A stretch of 64,000 nt of DNA. It comes from Primulina eburnea (taxonomy: Eukaryota > Streptophyta > Magnoliopsida > Lamiales > Gesneriaceae). Location: contig NC_133101.1 of the NCBI RefSeq assembly GCF_022965805.1, positions 10,577,069-10,641,068 of the forward strand, in the 5' to 3' direction. The notes under the pieces were generated by a model that was given only the letters and a program-made list of their open reading frames with translations, made no database searches and had not been told where the DNA came from. Below, in pieces: positions 34,821 through 48,036 of the stretch (position 1 is the stretch's first letter; each line of letters opens with the position of its first letter). The position numbers and the translations under genes were made by a program.

Positions 34821-37800
34821 CCTCTTCGATTCGATCGCGACAGCATGAGTGGAAAGCAAGATTTGCTAAAAACTCAAAAGAAACAGTTTAAGAAGTTGGG
34901 GAGCGAACTGAGTGGTTCATCTAGCTCCAGTGGTTCTAGTCCGAGTTATACTGGAGTGTATTGCAGAACTTGTGGAGGAAGACATTCCACGGAGCAATGC
35001 CAGGGGGTTACTGGTAGTTGTCGTATCTGCCGACAGCCGCGACACTTTGCTTGAGTTTGTCCACGAAGAGATTCCCGAAGATTTCAGGGATCAGGATCCT
35101 CTGGTGGTAGTGACCGAGGAACAGACCCAAAAGGCACTTGATGATACAGAAGCAGGTACTGTTCTTTTATGATTAGATTGCATATGTATTGATATATACT
35201 AATGCATTTCTTATGATTATCTTTGACTGAGTTGCATTGATATATGCTGTACCTGTTGGGTCTGTATTTACTGTAGTATTGATGTCTTTACCTTTTGAGA
35301 AAGAAAGATTGATCTCAGAGATTTCTGTAAAATATTGTATACTACAGTAAGATGTGAATGAGATCGAGTTAGATTAAGAGGTACTTGTGTTTTCTGATTT
35401 GATTGCATTATTGATATTAATATGATGAACAAGTACAGAATTACTATAGATTCCTTTCAGGAAAGTATAAGATTCAGCCAGATATAGCTGATGAGTAGAG
35501 ATTCACGGTAAGAATTCTAGATTTAGAATTCCTTTAATATCTGTGTTATTTATGACTCGATTGATACAGAAAGGAGCATATGGTATCCTTATGTATTCAG
35601 TAGATGTACTGAAATCGATCCTAGCATTGGCAGATTTGCCAGTGATGTACGAGTTAGCTGATGTTTGCCTAGATAAGATTTCAGATTTGCTTTATATCAG
35701 AAAGATAGATTTCAGAATTGAATCGATATCAGGTACTGTTTGTTGGTGCTTTAGAATTTAGCACATGATGACATTGAATGTACAGAATGATACAGAATGA
35801 ATTGAAAGAATTGAAAGACCAGTAGAAGAGTACTGACTAGGAGTTACATCTGATTTAATGTTTCTCTTGGGCATGTTTCAGTATGTTCAGAGATATTCTG
35901 ATGATTTCGTTCTCGTTGTATCAATGATATTTTGATATATTCGTAGCATCTGATTGATTGAATCGAATAGCTGATTGATTGTATTGAATACTCCGAGAAC
36001 TGTGATTATTGTATACAGAAATTATTCAGATATGAATCCTGCTTGAAACAGATTGTATTCAAGGTATGCGATATCTGAAGTTAGTATACCAATTGATTTT
36101 GACACAGTTGAGACTGAGATCAGTGACTGAGAATGATACCGATATCAGAAAGATCAGAAATTCCAGAATTGCCAGAGATGTCAAAAATTTATTTTTGTCT
36201 GAGTTGACAGATTATCTTATACGATGGTTGTTTTGTATCTGATTGAGTATTATTATTGTTCTAAAACACTATTTGAGACAACTTATATTGTTTTGGGGCA
36301 TATTATATTTGCAGATGAGATATAGCAGTTGATCAGAACGACATGAAGACATGATTGATTAATCAGAATTGACAAAATTGTCAGAGATTGCCGTTTTATG
36401 AGTTTACTGAACTTACTAGATCAGTATAGATTATTGATATTGTGAATCTAATGTGATAGTACTGTTATTCTGAATTCGTATTTGATACAGATTATTACGA
36501 ACCGTTGAGATTATATACCGTTCAAACTGAATCAGAGTTGAATTCGAGAATTAGAGCAGTCCAGAAATTTGATCAGAATGTTCAGAACTTAATTTCGATA
36601 ATTAGAGCAGAACATTGAACAGAGTAACAGATGTGTGATTTTAATGTATGAGAATGATTATCTTGTGATGTCAAATATTTCAGAATTGTACAACATAATT
36701 TGATATCGATAGTTAGAAGCGAATACCAGGTAGTTATTTTTCTTTAATTTATCTTATTAACTGATTTGTTTATACACAATAGTTCGAATCTGAAAGGACA
36801 AATAGTGTCAGAAACACACAGTAGTGGATTCAGTTTTCATTTTGATGACTGAGAATGTATAATCTTCGGACAGACAGTTTTGATATAGACAGATTAAATC
36901 AGTTATGATAGAATTATACTGAAATGTTGGTAGAATTTGTACTGATATGTCTGAATTGTCAATAAATGAAGACAGAAAGATAGAAATCAGAAGATTTATT
37001 ACAGAATTTGTAAATCCTTGACTAGAAATGGAAAGTATATGTCGATTTATTTCGTAATAAGATCACTATAATACTTTCCAAATTATGATATGATATGATT
37101 GTAATTGACAGAGTGTTCAATCTATATCTATTAGTTTGTACAAGATGACGTACAAACATGACCAAATGACAAAGATCGATGTCAAGAAATGGTCAGATTG
37201 ATAAGAATGTAAAGTAGATTATATCAGATTGTGAACTTTGATTGAGTTTGTAATTGTGGCAGAACATACCATGAACTCATTCACATATTATCCATAGACT
37301 GACAGATAGCCAGAGCGTACTATCCAGATAGTGGAAGATATTTGTGGAGCTGTAGTGTTGGATGCTAGCACTAGTTGACAGTGTATATTGTCACTATATG
37401 AATTATTGTATATTGATCGCTATCAAACGAGTATTGAGATAGCTACAGATGAGATATTGTACTTTGAGTACTGCAGATTTCCTTTGGTATAAGAATCTCG
37501 AAGATACTTGAGATAAGATCTGATATGGTTAGAGATATGACAAAGAAATATGTAGCTGAATTCAGAAAAAAAAATGAAGATAGCTCAGACCAGACAGACT
37601 AGTTATGCCAAAGTCGGACGATGACTGTTGGTATTGGAAGCCGAAGATTGAGTGTATCCTTGATTGGGATAAACAGATTTGATAGCAGCTGATGGTAATG
37701 ATTTGCTATGAGCTGTGGTTGGGTATATACGGATGTAGTATAGCCAGTATTGCGAGATTGACTTTATCAGAGCTATTTTTAGAAATAGAATTTGATATGA

Positions 37801-37914
37801 GATTGAGATTTCAGAACAGTTTCATTGAGATGAGTTCATGATTTAAACTCTGTATACATTTCTTCTGATATATCTGAATTGATTACTTGCGAGTTCGAGG
37901 ACGAACTCAGATCT
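34821..37914 (+). pseudogene. gag C-terminus and decayed pol of the outer Ty3 element
   Basis: Gag resumes with a Ser-rich stretch and a zinc knuckle, CRTCGGRHSTEQC, at about 34970-35010. A second knuckle ends early at a TGA. Pol follows in pieces: YRITIDSFQESIRF (about 35430-35470) in the protease-RT linker, and ILALADLPVMYELADVC with RKIDFRIESISGT near 35605-35730 (RT start). The RT active-site box near 35925-35950 reads INDILIYS, with the first catalytic Asp changed to Asn. Integrase remnants include RTTYKHDQ-like words near 37150 and YP-TDR-PERTIQIVED near 37280-37350, where CAG has become TAG. Stops are frequent, many explainable as C-to-T changes. The order RT then integrase places it in Ty3/gypsy. 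Confidence 0.8.
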
Positions 37915-37928
37915 AAGAGGGGGAGAAA
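37915..37928 (+). other. Polypurine tract of the outer Ty3 element
   Basis: AAGAGGGGGAGAAA directly before the 3' LTR start at 37929. It primes plus-strand DNA synthesis in retrotransposons. Confidence 0.85.
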
Positions 37929-39452
37929 TGTAAGTCCCGAGATTTAATTATTGAAATCAGACGTGATTAATTGACATGATTGAGGTTATACGAACTTGAA
38001 TGAAGAAGTCGGGCCATTCAAAGACCAAACTGGGTAAAGCATGTGAATTATGTATATTTTGTACAGAAATGTTGGCGCCCGAGCGGTAGAAAAGAACCGC
38101 CCGAGCGCCAATGCATCACAAGAAGGGATTTGGACAGAACGTCTGGCGACCGAGCGGTAGTTTTTGACCGCCCGAGCGCCAGGGGATGGTAAGATGAGTA
38201 ACCGGGCAGAAGGTTCGGCGCCTGGGCGGTAATTCTTGACCGCTCGAGCGCCGCTTGAAAATGGTGAAAAAGATGACACGTAGCTTGACATGCAACGTGT
38301 ATATATATACATTACAAGCCTTAATCCCCTCAGAAGGCAAAAACGAAGATCGAGAATTCTTCAAGAAAATCCTTACGCCTTTTCGCTTAGAGATTTGAGA
38401 TTTGCGAACGATCCGTCCGTCAGATTTTAAATCCGACTTCGGTATCGTGTTTCTAGCAACGACAGCTACAACTGGACATTGGGTATGGACATATCAGAAT
38501 TCATGACTTCATCTTCGTCAGACCGGGAAGACAAAGGTATGAATAAATGTTGATTCGGGATTGCACAACTCGAGTTAGGTTTGACTTGAGTTTCCCTAAA
38601 TCACATACTTTATTTTATTGCATTGATATTTGCAGATTATCATATTGATATGTTAATCTATCGACTTAGAGCAGAGTCATAGTTGGAGTCTAGGACAGAT
38701 CAGCCTAGCAGGGCAGAACCGCCGAGTCTTTGTCAGAACAGCTAAGACTCTAGACTTTCGGTGTATCGATGAGCTTAAATGTAGATCGACTTCTATTGTA
38801 GATACTCGATATAGCATGCCCAAGTCTAAGTCTTTGACAGAACCGCGAAGACTCTAGACTTGTGGTGTATCGATGTGCTTAGATGTAGATCGACTTCTAA
38901 TGTAGACATTCGATACAGCATGCCGAAGTCTATATTAGATCGGTATCCCTAGATTAGAAATGAGTTAACACAAGATAACAAGACCTTGATTTAAATACAG
39001 ATTGGTATTAATTCATGTAGTCAGATTAGATACATGTTTTGATGTTTGGTCATGCTTTTATATATGTTTTATATGATTGCATGTATACATTATTTATACT
39101 GGATATTTATATCTCACCGGAGTTATCCGGCTGTTGTCTTGTTTTGTATGTGTGCATGACAACAGGTGGGGCAGGATCATGGTCCAGAAGACGAAGAGAG
39201 ATCGAGATTAGAGTGGTGATCACGGACTTGGATGTAGATAGGTTTTATTACTCGATTGTAGTAGTTGAACCTAGTTGAACTAGATGCATATTATACAAGA
39301 TTTGTATTATTATACTAGTTTGTATAATAGATTGATTCCCTTACCTTCCGCATTTTAAAAGACTTAAAAGAAAAATTTTAGACCATGTTTATCTTATTGA
39401 TAATTAAACCCCAAAGATGATTAAGAAGATAATTAGCGTCCGGGTCCCCACA
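37929..39452 (+). repeat. 3' LTR of the outer Ty3 element
   Basis: 1524 bp, starting TGTAAGTCCCGAG and ending GTCCCCACA. It carries the same triple hairpins (38074-38252) and the same 104-bp duplication (38725 and 38829) as the 5' LTR, so both features predate the insertion. Confidence 0.93.
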
Positions 39453-39463
39453 AATATTAATTT

Positions 39464-40943
39464 TGTTAGAACATTTTATGTTTTTAATCCTGATTTTGAT
39501 ATTAACAAAATTTGTTATTATGTTTTTATTACTCAAGTGTGAAGTTATTAACACAAGAAAGAAGCTGAAACCGAGTTTAGTCAAACTGAATTTCTGGCAA
39601 ATTTCGGTGTTTTGACGATATCTCTCAGCTGGATGACTCAAATGATAATCCCCCATTTTGAACAATCAGAAAATAAATTTGGAACAAGTCTGTATTTCAC
39701 GTCAGTTGGGCAAAATCAGATGTTATCTAGGCCAAACCGCTCGCTGAATGATCAAACTGATTGGACAAAAATAACAATCAGTTGGGTGTGAGCAGCTGCA
39801 GTATTTTGACCATATCTCTCAGTTCAGTTATTAGAATGAAGCGATTCAGTATGCGTTGGAAAGATAAGACAATGATCTATAAACCATCTTCAGAAGTCAA
39901 AGGAAAGATTCAGCTTAAGATGATAATAAATGACGATGAAACTATTGGTTTTGCACAAACTGAAATCACATCAGATTGAGATGCTGACCAGTTCAGTTTC
40001 AACCGCTGACCAACCATTGACCAAATGCTGAACGACCAATTTAAGCTCGAGAAAATGTCCAACAAGGTGAATTTGACCATTGCAAATTCAGAAACAGTAT
40101 AGAAACTTTTTAAACGGTCATATTCTTGTGTCTAACATATATATCACTGTTGGGGACTACAAATACAACATCTTGAAGATCAAACAAGAGCTTTTCAAAA
40201 GGAATTCAAAGCATTAGCAGTTAGCATGAAGAAATATATTAGTTGAGTGCACAAGCCCTTGTGTGATGATACATTTGATATGTGCACCGTAAATGAGAAA
40301 TTCTTCACACACAATCACTCACACATATACAAGAGAGTTGAACTTTAAATTTTAGTTGAGTGAGTCTTCACACAAAGACATTAAAGATTACGTTTGTAGT
40401 CTTAGCGTAAGAAACAATAAACATTACGCGGATTGTGAGGTTGCGACCTACAATTAAGAGTGTGCTAGGTGTTTCAATTAGGCAAGATATAAGTTCGAAG
40501 TTGAAATGGGTTTGTATAAGGTGTTGTATAAATCAAAGTCTTCTAGTGTATCATTTCCAATAGGAAGAAGGGGTGACGTAGAAGTTGTTAATATCCGAAC
40601 ATCCTTAAACTAATTCGTGTCTATTTATTTATTGCATTTATTTATCGTTTCCACTGTTTTTAAATATGCATTATTGAAGCATTTTATGCGTTATTCAAAT
40701 ACCATAATATTGCATTCCAAGCGTTTGAATTTTGATAGAATGCTTTAACCAAAATATTTTTACTCATCTAACTTGCATATATTTTAAATGCTTTACGAGA
40801 TGTTTAATCGATTTATACGGATGATTATTTTGAGTGTCTTCCGCTTGGTTTGAGAACTAAACTTGATTTAATTCACCGGTGTTCAATATTTCAAGAACCG
40901 AGCTATTGTAGCTCAACGATGATCCCCCTAATCGATCCAGTCA
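39464..40943 (+). mobile_element. Solo LTR no. 3 (Copia-like, TSD aattt)
   Basis: Starts TGTTAGAACATTTTATG and ends ...CGATCCAGTCA, flanked by aattt at 39459-39463 and 40944-40948. It is more diverged from solo LTRs 1 and 4 but keeps the same plan, including AAGTCTTCTAGTG near 40531 and GGGGTGACGTAGAAG near 40569. The outer Ty3 element inserted six bases from its left edge. Confidence 0.85.
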
Positions 40944-41054
40944 AATTTTGTCAGGAGCAATAGTTTTTCTATGAAAGAGCTATTGAAAGACAATACTCGA
41001 GTTGTATTGTTTAAATGTCATTATCAATAGTTATGATTTTAGTAAATAAATATG

Positions 41055-42469
41055 TGTTGGAACTTTTCAAGTTCGCAATCTTGATTTTGATGTTAACAAA
41101 ACTTGTTATTTTATGTTACTAATAATCCACCTTAGTGTGTAGAAGCTATGATCAGTCACGAGCTGTTTATATCGCAAACTGAAGACTCAACTGATCGCAC
41201 AAACTGAATTAGTCTAACTGTTACGTCAATTGAGCAGTCCAACAGCTGATTGTCCAGTTGATAGGTGGTTCAGCAGGAGAACCTCAAAAGCCTGGCCAGC
41301 CGAAGGAGCGTTCAACTGATGAAAAAACCCAGCAGATCAGTATAACTGAACGAAAGTGAAAACAGTTCCACTGATGAGTCAACCGATTTCACCAGCCCAA
41401 CTGAAGATCAGTTCAATTGACTAGTTCGAAGCATCAGTCAGAATCTTTCAGTTGTAGATCAAGACAAACTCTTTCTAGTGGATTCCGGCTATACACAAAG
41501 GTACAAATTAATTGTCCAGTCAAAGGAAAATAATGGACGTTGCATCAGAACATTAAATACAAACGTTTCAGAAGGGCAGTCTAAAAGTCGAGACACAAAG
41601 TCCAATAAACAAATTCAAAACATAACAGATACAATAAATGAGTCTCACTGTATGATCTAAATTCGCGCCTATAAAATGGAAGATGAAGATCAGTGAAGAC
41701 AGAGAGAGAAAGCTACAATGCAAATATCAGAGAGAGTGTAGTAAAAGAAAGGGCACGCTTGCTCATCAGCTTTCAAGAAACAATCACCCCAGATCCATAA
41801 AAGACATATCAGCTTAGTTTAGAAGCTTATCTCCTTCAGTGTGTGAGAACATCCTTGTTCAGTTCTCACACACAAACACTCTCACCACCACTCAAATATA
41901 GTCTTGCACAAAGACGTTAAACTTGTGTATGTAGTCTTTGACACATAGACGTTAAAGAAGTGTTGGCTGGAAGATGCTGCCTTCAGTCGTAGCTAGGAGT
42001 TCAGTTTAGGCGGTAGTGTAAGTCCTAGCTGAGTAGGTTTGTACACGTAGTTGTATAATTCAAAGTCTTCTAGTGGATCTTACCCATGGAGGTAGAAGGG
42101 GTGACGTAGGAGCATTTGAAGTCTCCGAACATCCATAAACACATCTTGTGTATTTAACTAGTTAACTGCTGTTTTCAAACTGTTTGGATCAGTTAGAGTA
42201 TCCGTCAGTTCAGTTGTCACCATAACTGAACTGATGAATGCAAAAATTAATCTACCTTTTTTCAGTTATTCAGTTTACATGAGTTAAATTTTTTTCTAAT
42301 ATAACAGTCTTCTTCACGAAAGATTACTTCGAGTTTCTTCCGCTTGGTTTTAAACCAAACTCGATTTAATTTATCGGTGTTAAAATTCTTAGAACACGAC
42401 CTATTGCAACTCATTGGAGAATATAGTATTCGAAATGCCTTCAAAAACACTAGCACACTCGGTCATTCA
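41055..42469 (+). mobile_element. Solo LTR no. 4 (Copia-like, TSD atatg)
   Basis: Starts TGTTGGAACTTTTCAAG and ends ...CACTCGGTCATTCA, flanked by atatg at 41050-41054 and 42470-42474. It is very similar to solo LTR no. 1 over its whole length. Open frames such as 41478-41660 are accidental. Confidence 0.87.
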
Positions 42470-42631
42470 ATATGTGTTCGTAACATGTATATATTTGCCA
42501 CAATAGAATAATCACAAAAACAACAAATAAATGTTTCATGTTAATTAGGTTCAAAAGTAGAATGATTTACCCGACATTGTTAATAATTCACAATCTACAA
42601 TGTAAAACATTTTACGAAATATATCTTTATA

Positions 42632-43190
42632 CAGTAAAACCTCAATAAATCATAAATCAATAAATTAATAATATCTAAAATAATATTTTTTCTTGGTCTC
42701 GACTTGGGCCAATGTGTTAAATTAATAATTTTAATAAATTAATAAGATAATAATTATTTGAAAGTTCCTTCTATAAAAATATGGTACCCTCAATATCACA
42801 AATTAAAATTTTCTAAAATTACAAACATAAATAAGAAAATTAAGTAACATATAATTCTATGGTTGTTTTTCCATGAAATTAACTATATTGATATTTTTGT
42901 TAACACGTGAAAATTATCTTATTAGTCAATACAAAATTATGAAAAACAATGAATATCACTTATTTATTTTTAAAATATATATGTACGGTGAATTGATTTG
43001 TGTATTAATTAAAAGAATATGATACATATATCGGTGAAAAACAATGACATTTTATGTAACTAATTCATGTTTCTTGAATCAAAAAATACTTTTTAAAATA
43101 ATAAATTATTAATTTATCGATTAATCAATACCTCTCTAAATTAATAAAAGTTCATGGTCCTAACATTATTGATTTATACAGGTTCTGGTG
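42632..43190. mobile_element. Probable TA-flanked MITE
   Basis: The left end CAGTAAAACCTCAATAAATC and the reverse complement of the right end, CACCAGAACCTGTATAAATC, are imperfect inverted repeats. TA dinucleotides flank both ends. The interior is AT-rich with many TTAATAAATTAATA-like words. It is likely a small non-autonomous DNA transposon, possibly mariner-like; the class is uncertain. Confidence 0.5.
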
Positions 43191-43333
43191 TAATACATTT
43201 TGGAATGCAAGAAATAAAATGTTATGTGCAATTCAAAAAAAAATTGAGTTCAATCTTAAAATTTAAAATGGAATCGTTATAGTCCAAGCATTGCACATCA
43301 AGAAATCAAACAAAATGACAAAATTCAAATAGT

Positions 43334-43512
43334 AGGTCTCTTGTGAGACAGTCTCACGAATCTTTATCTGTGATACGGGTCAACCCTACCGATATTCACA
43401 ATAAAAAGTAATACTCTTAGCATACAAAGTAATACTTTTTCATGGATGGACCAAATAAAATATCCGTCTCACAAAATACGATATGTGAAACCGTCTCACA
43501 CAAGTTTTTGTC
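43334..43512 (-). mobile_element. Short foldback element, copy D (GAGAC family)
   Basis: Reverse-orientation copy, with GTGAGACAGTCTCACGAA at the left, the core CATGGATGGACCAAATAAA, and GAAACCGTCTCACACAAG at the right. Confidence 0.78.
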
Positions 43513-44244
43513 AAATTCAAAAGCCAATAAGTTGTAAGTTATGGAAACAAATCATGCGTATATACATACAAATAAATCTCTTGTATTTATACTAAAACAT
43601 TACACACCAAAAAAGTAACAAAAAAGAGATAAATATTCCTTATACACAGACTCGTGAGAGCATTCACGTTTTACATAAAAAGAGGCAATAAAAATAATCG
43701 TGACTTCAAATCATTACAAAGATTGCCAACAGTAAAAAAAAAATGTGTCGGCCGAGATAATAACATATATTCTTCTCGTCTCGAATATATTAGATTGCTT
43801 GTTTTTCATACATGTTAAAGAAAATTGTTGGAAAATCAAAATTTACAAACAAACTTCCTATTTTATCATTGTTTAATTCTTTCAAAAATTAGTTTGCATG
43901 TCTTTCCAACACTTAGTTAATACTAGTAAAAGATGAACACGCATTGCATGTGTTATTATTATTTTTAATTTGATCAATTAATAATAAAAAATTAACATGA
44001 AATTATTTTTAATTTAGAAGAATTATTTAATTTGAAAGAGATGTTTTGTTTATATTTTTTTCTATGTAAAATGTGGAGTGACTTGAAGAGGTTTTTAGTA
44101 GAGTAAGAAAGGTAATTATAGAATTCACTATTTGATGTCCTCTAAGACTGTTACTCTAAGAATTTCACAATTAATAAAAAGAGTATAGAAGTATAGATTC
44201 TTATAATAATGAGAAAACAAGAATAAGACTATTTAATATAACAA

Positions 44245-44316
<72 letters not shown>

Positions 44317-45084
44317 TAAAAAAGGGATTTATTGAAGTGTGGTCCCTCGAAAAGTGATGAGGTCATCTCTATAAATATGCTTTAGCTAACGCTTTGTTTT
44401 GAAGCACTTTGCCATAAATGTTATGATTATATTTTGTTTCTATCTACAATTCAAATTTTATTAAACTTCTAATTTTTATATATCATTAAATAATATGGTT
44501 AATAATCATGTCTAAATTAAAAAATCAAATATTTATTTTGCACACAACATTAATTTTGAGAATTCATAGACAGACCAATTTAATTCCTCGAGAGTACTGT
44601 ATATTTTTTCACATGTAAACATTTTACTCTTTTAATAAATACAATTTTTTTTACTCGATATTATGTATTAGAAAATCAGAATTTGATTCACAAAGTTTTA
44701 AAACATAACTAAACTTTATGCATAAATTCATATATTTTATATTTATATAAAAATATGATTTAATTCATTCCTCCAATAATTTATTTGATTTGAATTCTAA
44801 AATTTTAATTTTCATCTCCGATACAAAAATATTCACTCCATCACTCATTAAATTAACTTTTAAGGTTTGTGAAACCTAGTACCTTTGGCTTGCTATTGTT
44901 TTTGTCACCTCTCTATCTATCTTACACACACATATATACATACATATATGTGTATATATATATGCTTGCATTCTTCTCCTTCCCGCCTCCGTTTCCACCG
45001 ATGCACGAACAAACAATATCCTAGCTTTAACCATAAACTTCTGGTCTATATATACATACACATATACATACATATTTCTTGGTC
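43513..45084. other. Intergenic and promoter region upstream of the bHLH gene
   Basis: AT-rich DNA with no supported gene. It contains a 60-bp AT microsatellite at 44250-44309. The last 150 bp, with CTATATATACATAC near 45045-45060, are presumably the core promoter or leader of the bHLH gene, but I cannot fix a TATA box among the many AT words. Small open frames at 44876-45091 are shadows. Confidence 0.5.
44250..44309. repeat. (AT)30 microsatellite
   Basis: About 60 bp of uninterrupted alternating AT, in the region upstream of the bHLH gene. Confidence 0.97.
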
Positions 45085-48036
45085 ATGTTAGCCATGGCGG
45101 AATTGCTCGGCCATGAGGATAACTTTGTGTGGGGAAACCAATCATGGTCATTCCCAAATTTAGGAGACTTTAATGGAGAAAACAATGGGAAAAAGTTGGT
45201 GGACATCACCAACAACACAGATGGGCAGAAACCGACCGCCAAGGAGGAGGTAGCTCCGCCGGCCTCCAAGGGAAAAAAGAGGAGCGCTGCTGCATGTAAA
45301 GGCGGTGCCGTCGGAGGAGAACCTGATCATGAGTTGCATATATGGACTGAAAGAGAGAGGAGGAAGAAGATGAGGAACATGTTTGGAAATCTTCATGCTT
45401 TGCTTCCTCATCTTCCTCCCAAGGTAATAATTCTTTCTTCTTTTTATAATGTTTTTTATAAAAATTTCTAAAAAAAGAAATCTTTGGGATTACAATTTAA
45501 TCAATTTCTTTTGGGACACATGAATGAAGTTTGTTCAAGCTAGCTAGCTCTAGGGCACACATCTCAGCTTTCTTGATTTTTTTGCCCCTTTCGGTTAATG
45601 AGTACAAGGTTTAGGTTATTTCTTGAAAAGGTACCTTTCTTACATCCCAATATTTATTTCCATGAATTCCCTCAATTTTTTTTTTCATTACATGGCTTTT
45701 ATCGTATATAAACGCGATCGCACGTGAATTTAAAAATTTATTACAACATAATAAGTATGATATAGAATGCGACAAATATTTGATATGAAAAAAATGACGC
45801 AAGATTGAAACGTAAATTTCATGGATCTATTTTCGTGAGACAAATCCGCTCGATTCAACTTAAAACGAAGAGTATTATTTTTAGCATAAAAAATAATATA
45901 TTTCCATGAATCGATGGGTAGGATAAATGCATTACAAAATTGACCCGACAGACCATCTCACGTTAGTTTTATGAATTTCAAGAAATAAACATTAAATAGA
46001 AGGATTAGATGGACATATATATGTGTGTGTGAATATATGTGTATGTATACATGCACACATTTCAAGGAGAAAGACAAATTAATGAGGAAGATGTTTTTGA
46101 GTTTAACTTTCTTCTTTCGTATGATGATTGGTCTAGGGAGTCTGACTAAAATTGAGTACATTTCTGAAGAATCTTCTGATTTAAATGTTAAAAGTACACA
46201 TAGGATTTGTGTCAAAATCAAAGGAAGCAACTTTAGACAGAGTTGGTGTTCTCTATTTTTGCAAGTAAGACACAATAAATGTCATGACCGTCCTTTTTTT
46301 CTTTTTCCCTTCTTAAACAATAAATGCCACTCTTAGTTCTTCTTATCCATCCCCAACTTTTCAACTTTTGATATATATATATATATATATTATCTAAAAA
46401 CATAAATTTATTCCAAAAACTATTAAAATCACCTAAAATTTTGAATTCTCTCCTATAATTAAGTGTTACATATCCATCATGCACCTGCCACACTTTATGG
46501 ATATCTATCGCATATAATTATTAATGTATTCGGGATTTAGATCTCTTACATTTGATGTTTTTGTATTTTTAAATGACATAGAAAATATATTTAAAAATAG
46601 AAAAATTTATTGTAGGTTTAAAAAATACTAACAATAAATTTATATATATGTTCATTTAACTTGAAGTTTAAAAAATAAAGTTTGAACTATTTTTAAGTAT
46701 AAAACATATATGTTTTTTTAACTTGAAGTTTTAAAAATTAAATCCGTACCGCTAACAAAAAATTTATATGTTTATGCATTTGAAGTTTAAAAAAACATAG
46801 AAAATATATTTAAAAATAAAAAATATATTGTAGGTCAAAAAAATACTAACCATATATTTATATGTTCATTTAAATTGAAGTTTAAAAAATAAATTTTGAA
46901 CTATTTTTAGTTATCAAACATATATATTTTTTTAATTTGAAGTTTAAAAAATTATTGAATACAAGAAAGGAGGTAAATACAAAAATCTCAAATATTTTTT
47001 TCATGTATAAACTACATTAATTAGTTGATTAATCTTCGAAGAAAGGGTAAGCATTTATGAATTTATTGAGTGATCATATATATATATATATTTATATATT
47101 ATGCATGCAGGCGGACAAATCCACCATAGTTGATGAAGCAGTAAACTACATAAAGAATATGCAGCAAACTCTAGAGAAACTCGAGAAACAGAAGCTCGAA
47201 AGGCTTCATGGATCCAAAACTACCCAAAAAAAGCCCGCTGTTCGATCAAGAGAAGCATTCTTAGCTGATCAACCATCAACAAAAATGATTAACCCGAGGA
47301 ACCTGTCAATGTTTTCGGGTCCACCCGTCTTCAAGACATGGACTTCTCCGAACGTGACCCTGAACATCTGTGGAGGAGACGCACAAATCAGCGTCTGCGG
47401 GCAGAGAAAGCCCGGCTTGCTGACTGTCATTTGCTATGTGATGGAGAAGTATAGGTTGGAAGTGGTTTCTGCTCAAGTTTCTGCGGATGGCAATAGGTGC
47501 ATGTACACCTTTCATACTCGGGTAAGTGTACCTTTTGATCCATCGACTTAATTGTGACTTTAAATGCATTTGGTTCTTGTTTAACAAAATATCTCAACAT
47601 TTTTTGAATTTTAGCCAAAAATATCTTATACCAACAGAGATATCATTTCAACTCATTAATCCATAATCTACTTACGTCTTTTCAATATGAGATTGTGGTT
47701 CTTATCATTAAAAACTAGCGGTAAATGGACCGTAACAGTTTTGGTCCTAAAGAATATGAACGAAAATTTATTTCACTTAAATATTTACTCACTTTTGAGG
47801 GAAAATCGAACACGTGCACAACGCGTGCTCTCCTTAGTTGTATATATTTTCTATGATGAACTAAAACCGAGATTAAATAAAATTTTCTTTTAATTTCAAG
47901 AAATTTGTTTTGACATATGTAATATATAGTTTCTTGTTTATAGGTAAATGGAATTCATGGGCAATTCCAGGATGCATTTCCAGTGGAAGAAATATATAAG
48001 CAAGCAGCAGCAGAAATAATATATTCGGTGGCTTAA
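45085..48036 (+). CDS. bHLH95: bHLH95 (ZHOUPI/RGE1)-like transcription factor
   Basis: Three exons, 45085-45423, 47111-47521 and 47944-48036, with GT-AG borders, give 280 residues; a start at the ATG at 45094 (MAELLGHED) would give 277 and is equally possible. An acidic, low-complexity N-terminus leads to the basic region [16 protein letters not shown] (from about residue 85). It has the His-5, Glu-9 and Arg-13 positions needed for E-box binding. Helix 1 ends [11 protein letters not shown] at the exon border, and helix 2 is [18 protein letters not shown]. The C-terminus (about 190-280) reads as an ACT-like dimerisation fold with [16 protein letters not shown] and [14 protein letters not shown]. 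Known for Arabidopsis ZHOUPI: it partners ICE1 in endosperm to drive endosperm breakdown and embryo cuticle formation. Orthology rests on recognised sequence, not a tree. Confidence 0.92.
45826..45963. mobile_element. Possible decayed GAGAC-family element in intron 1
   Basis: CGTGAGACAAATCCGCTC at the left, AAGAGTATTATTTTTAGCAT in the middle and GACCATCTCACG at the right recall the family, but order and spacing are altered. It lies in the first intron of the bHLH gene. Confidence 0.35.
46570..46945. repeat. Degenerate duplicated block in bHLH intron 1
   Basis: Two copies, at about 46575-46735 and 46794-46945, share CATAGAAAATATATTTAAAA, TATTGTAGGT, TTGAAGTTTAAAAAATAAA and GAACTATTTTTA in the same order. 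They are AT-rich and of no known function. Confidence 0.7.

Larger units (their letters stand above)
25636..39452 (+). mobile_element. Ty3/gypsy (chromovirus-like) LTR retrotransposon, complete with nested insertions
   Basis: The element runs from TGTAAGGCCCGAG (25636) to ...GTCCCCACA (39452). It is flanked by a perfect 5-bp duplication, aatat, at 25631-25635 and 39453-39457. It has two long LTRs, a tRNA-Met primer site, gag, pol in the Ty3 order with integrase after reverse transcriptase, and a polypurine tract. Gag is split at 28160 by a 6.7-kb minus-strand element. Without that insertion it would be about 7.2 kb. Both gag and pol carry many stops, so it cannot encode its own proteins, although the LTRs are still very alike. 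Confidence 0.92.
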
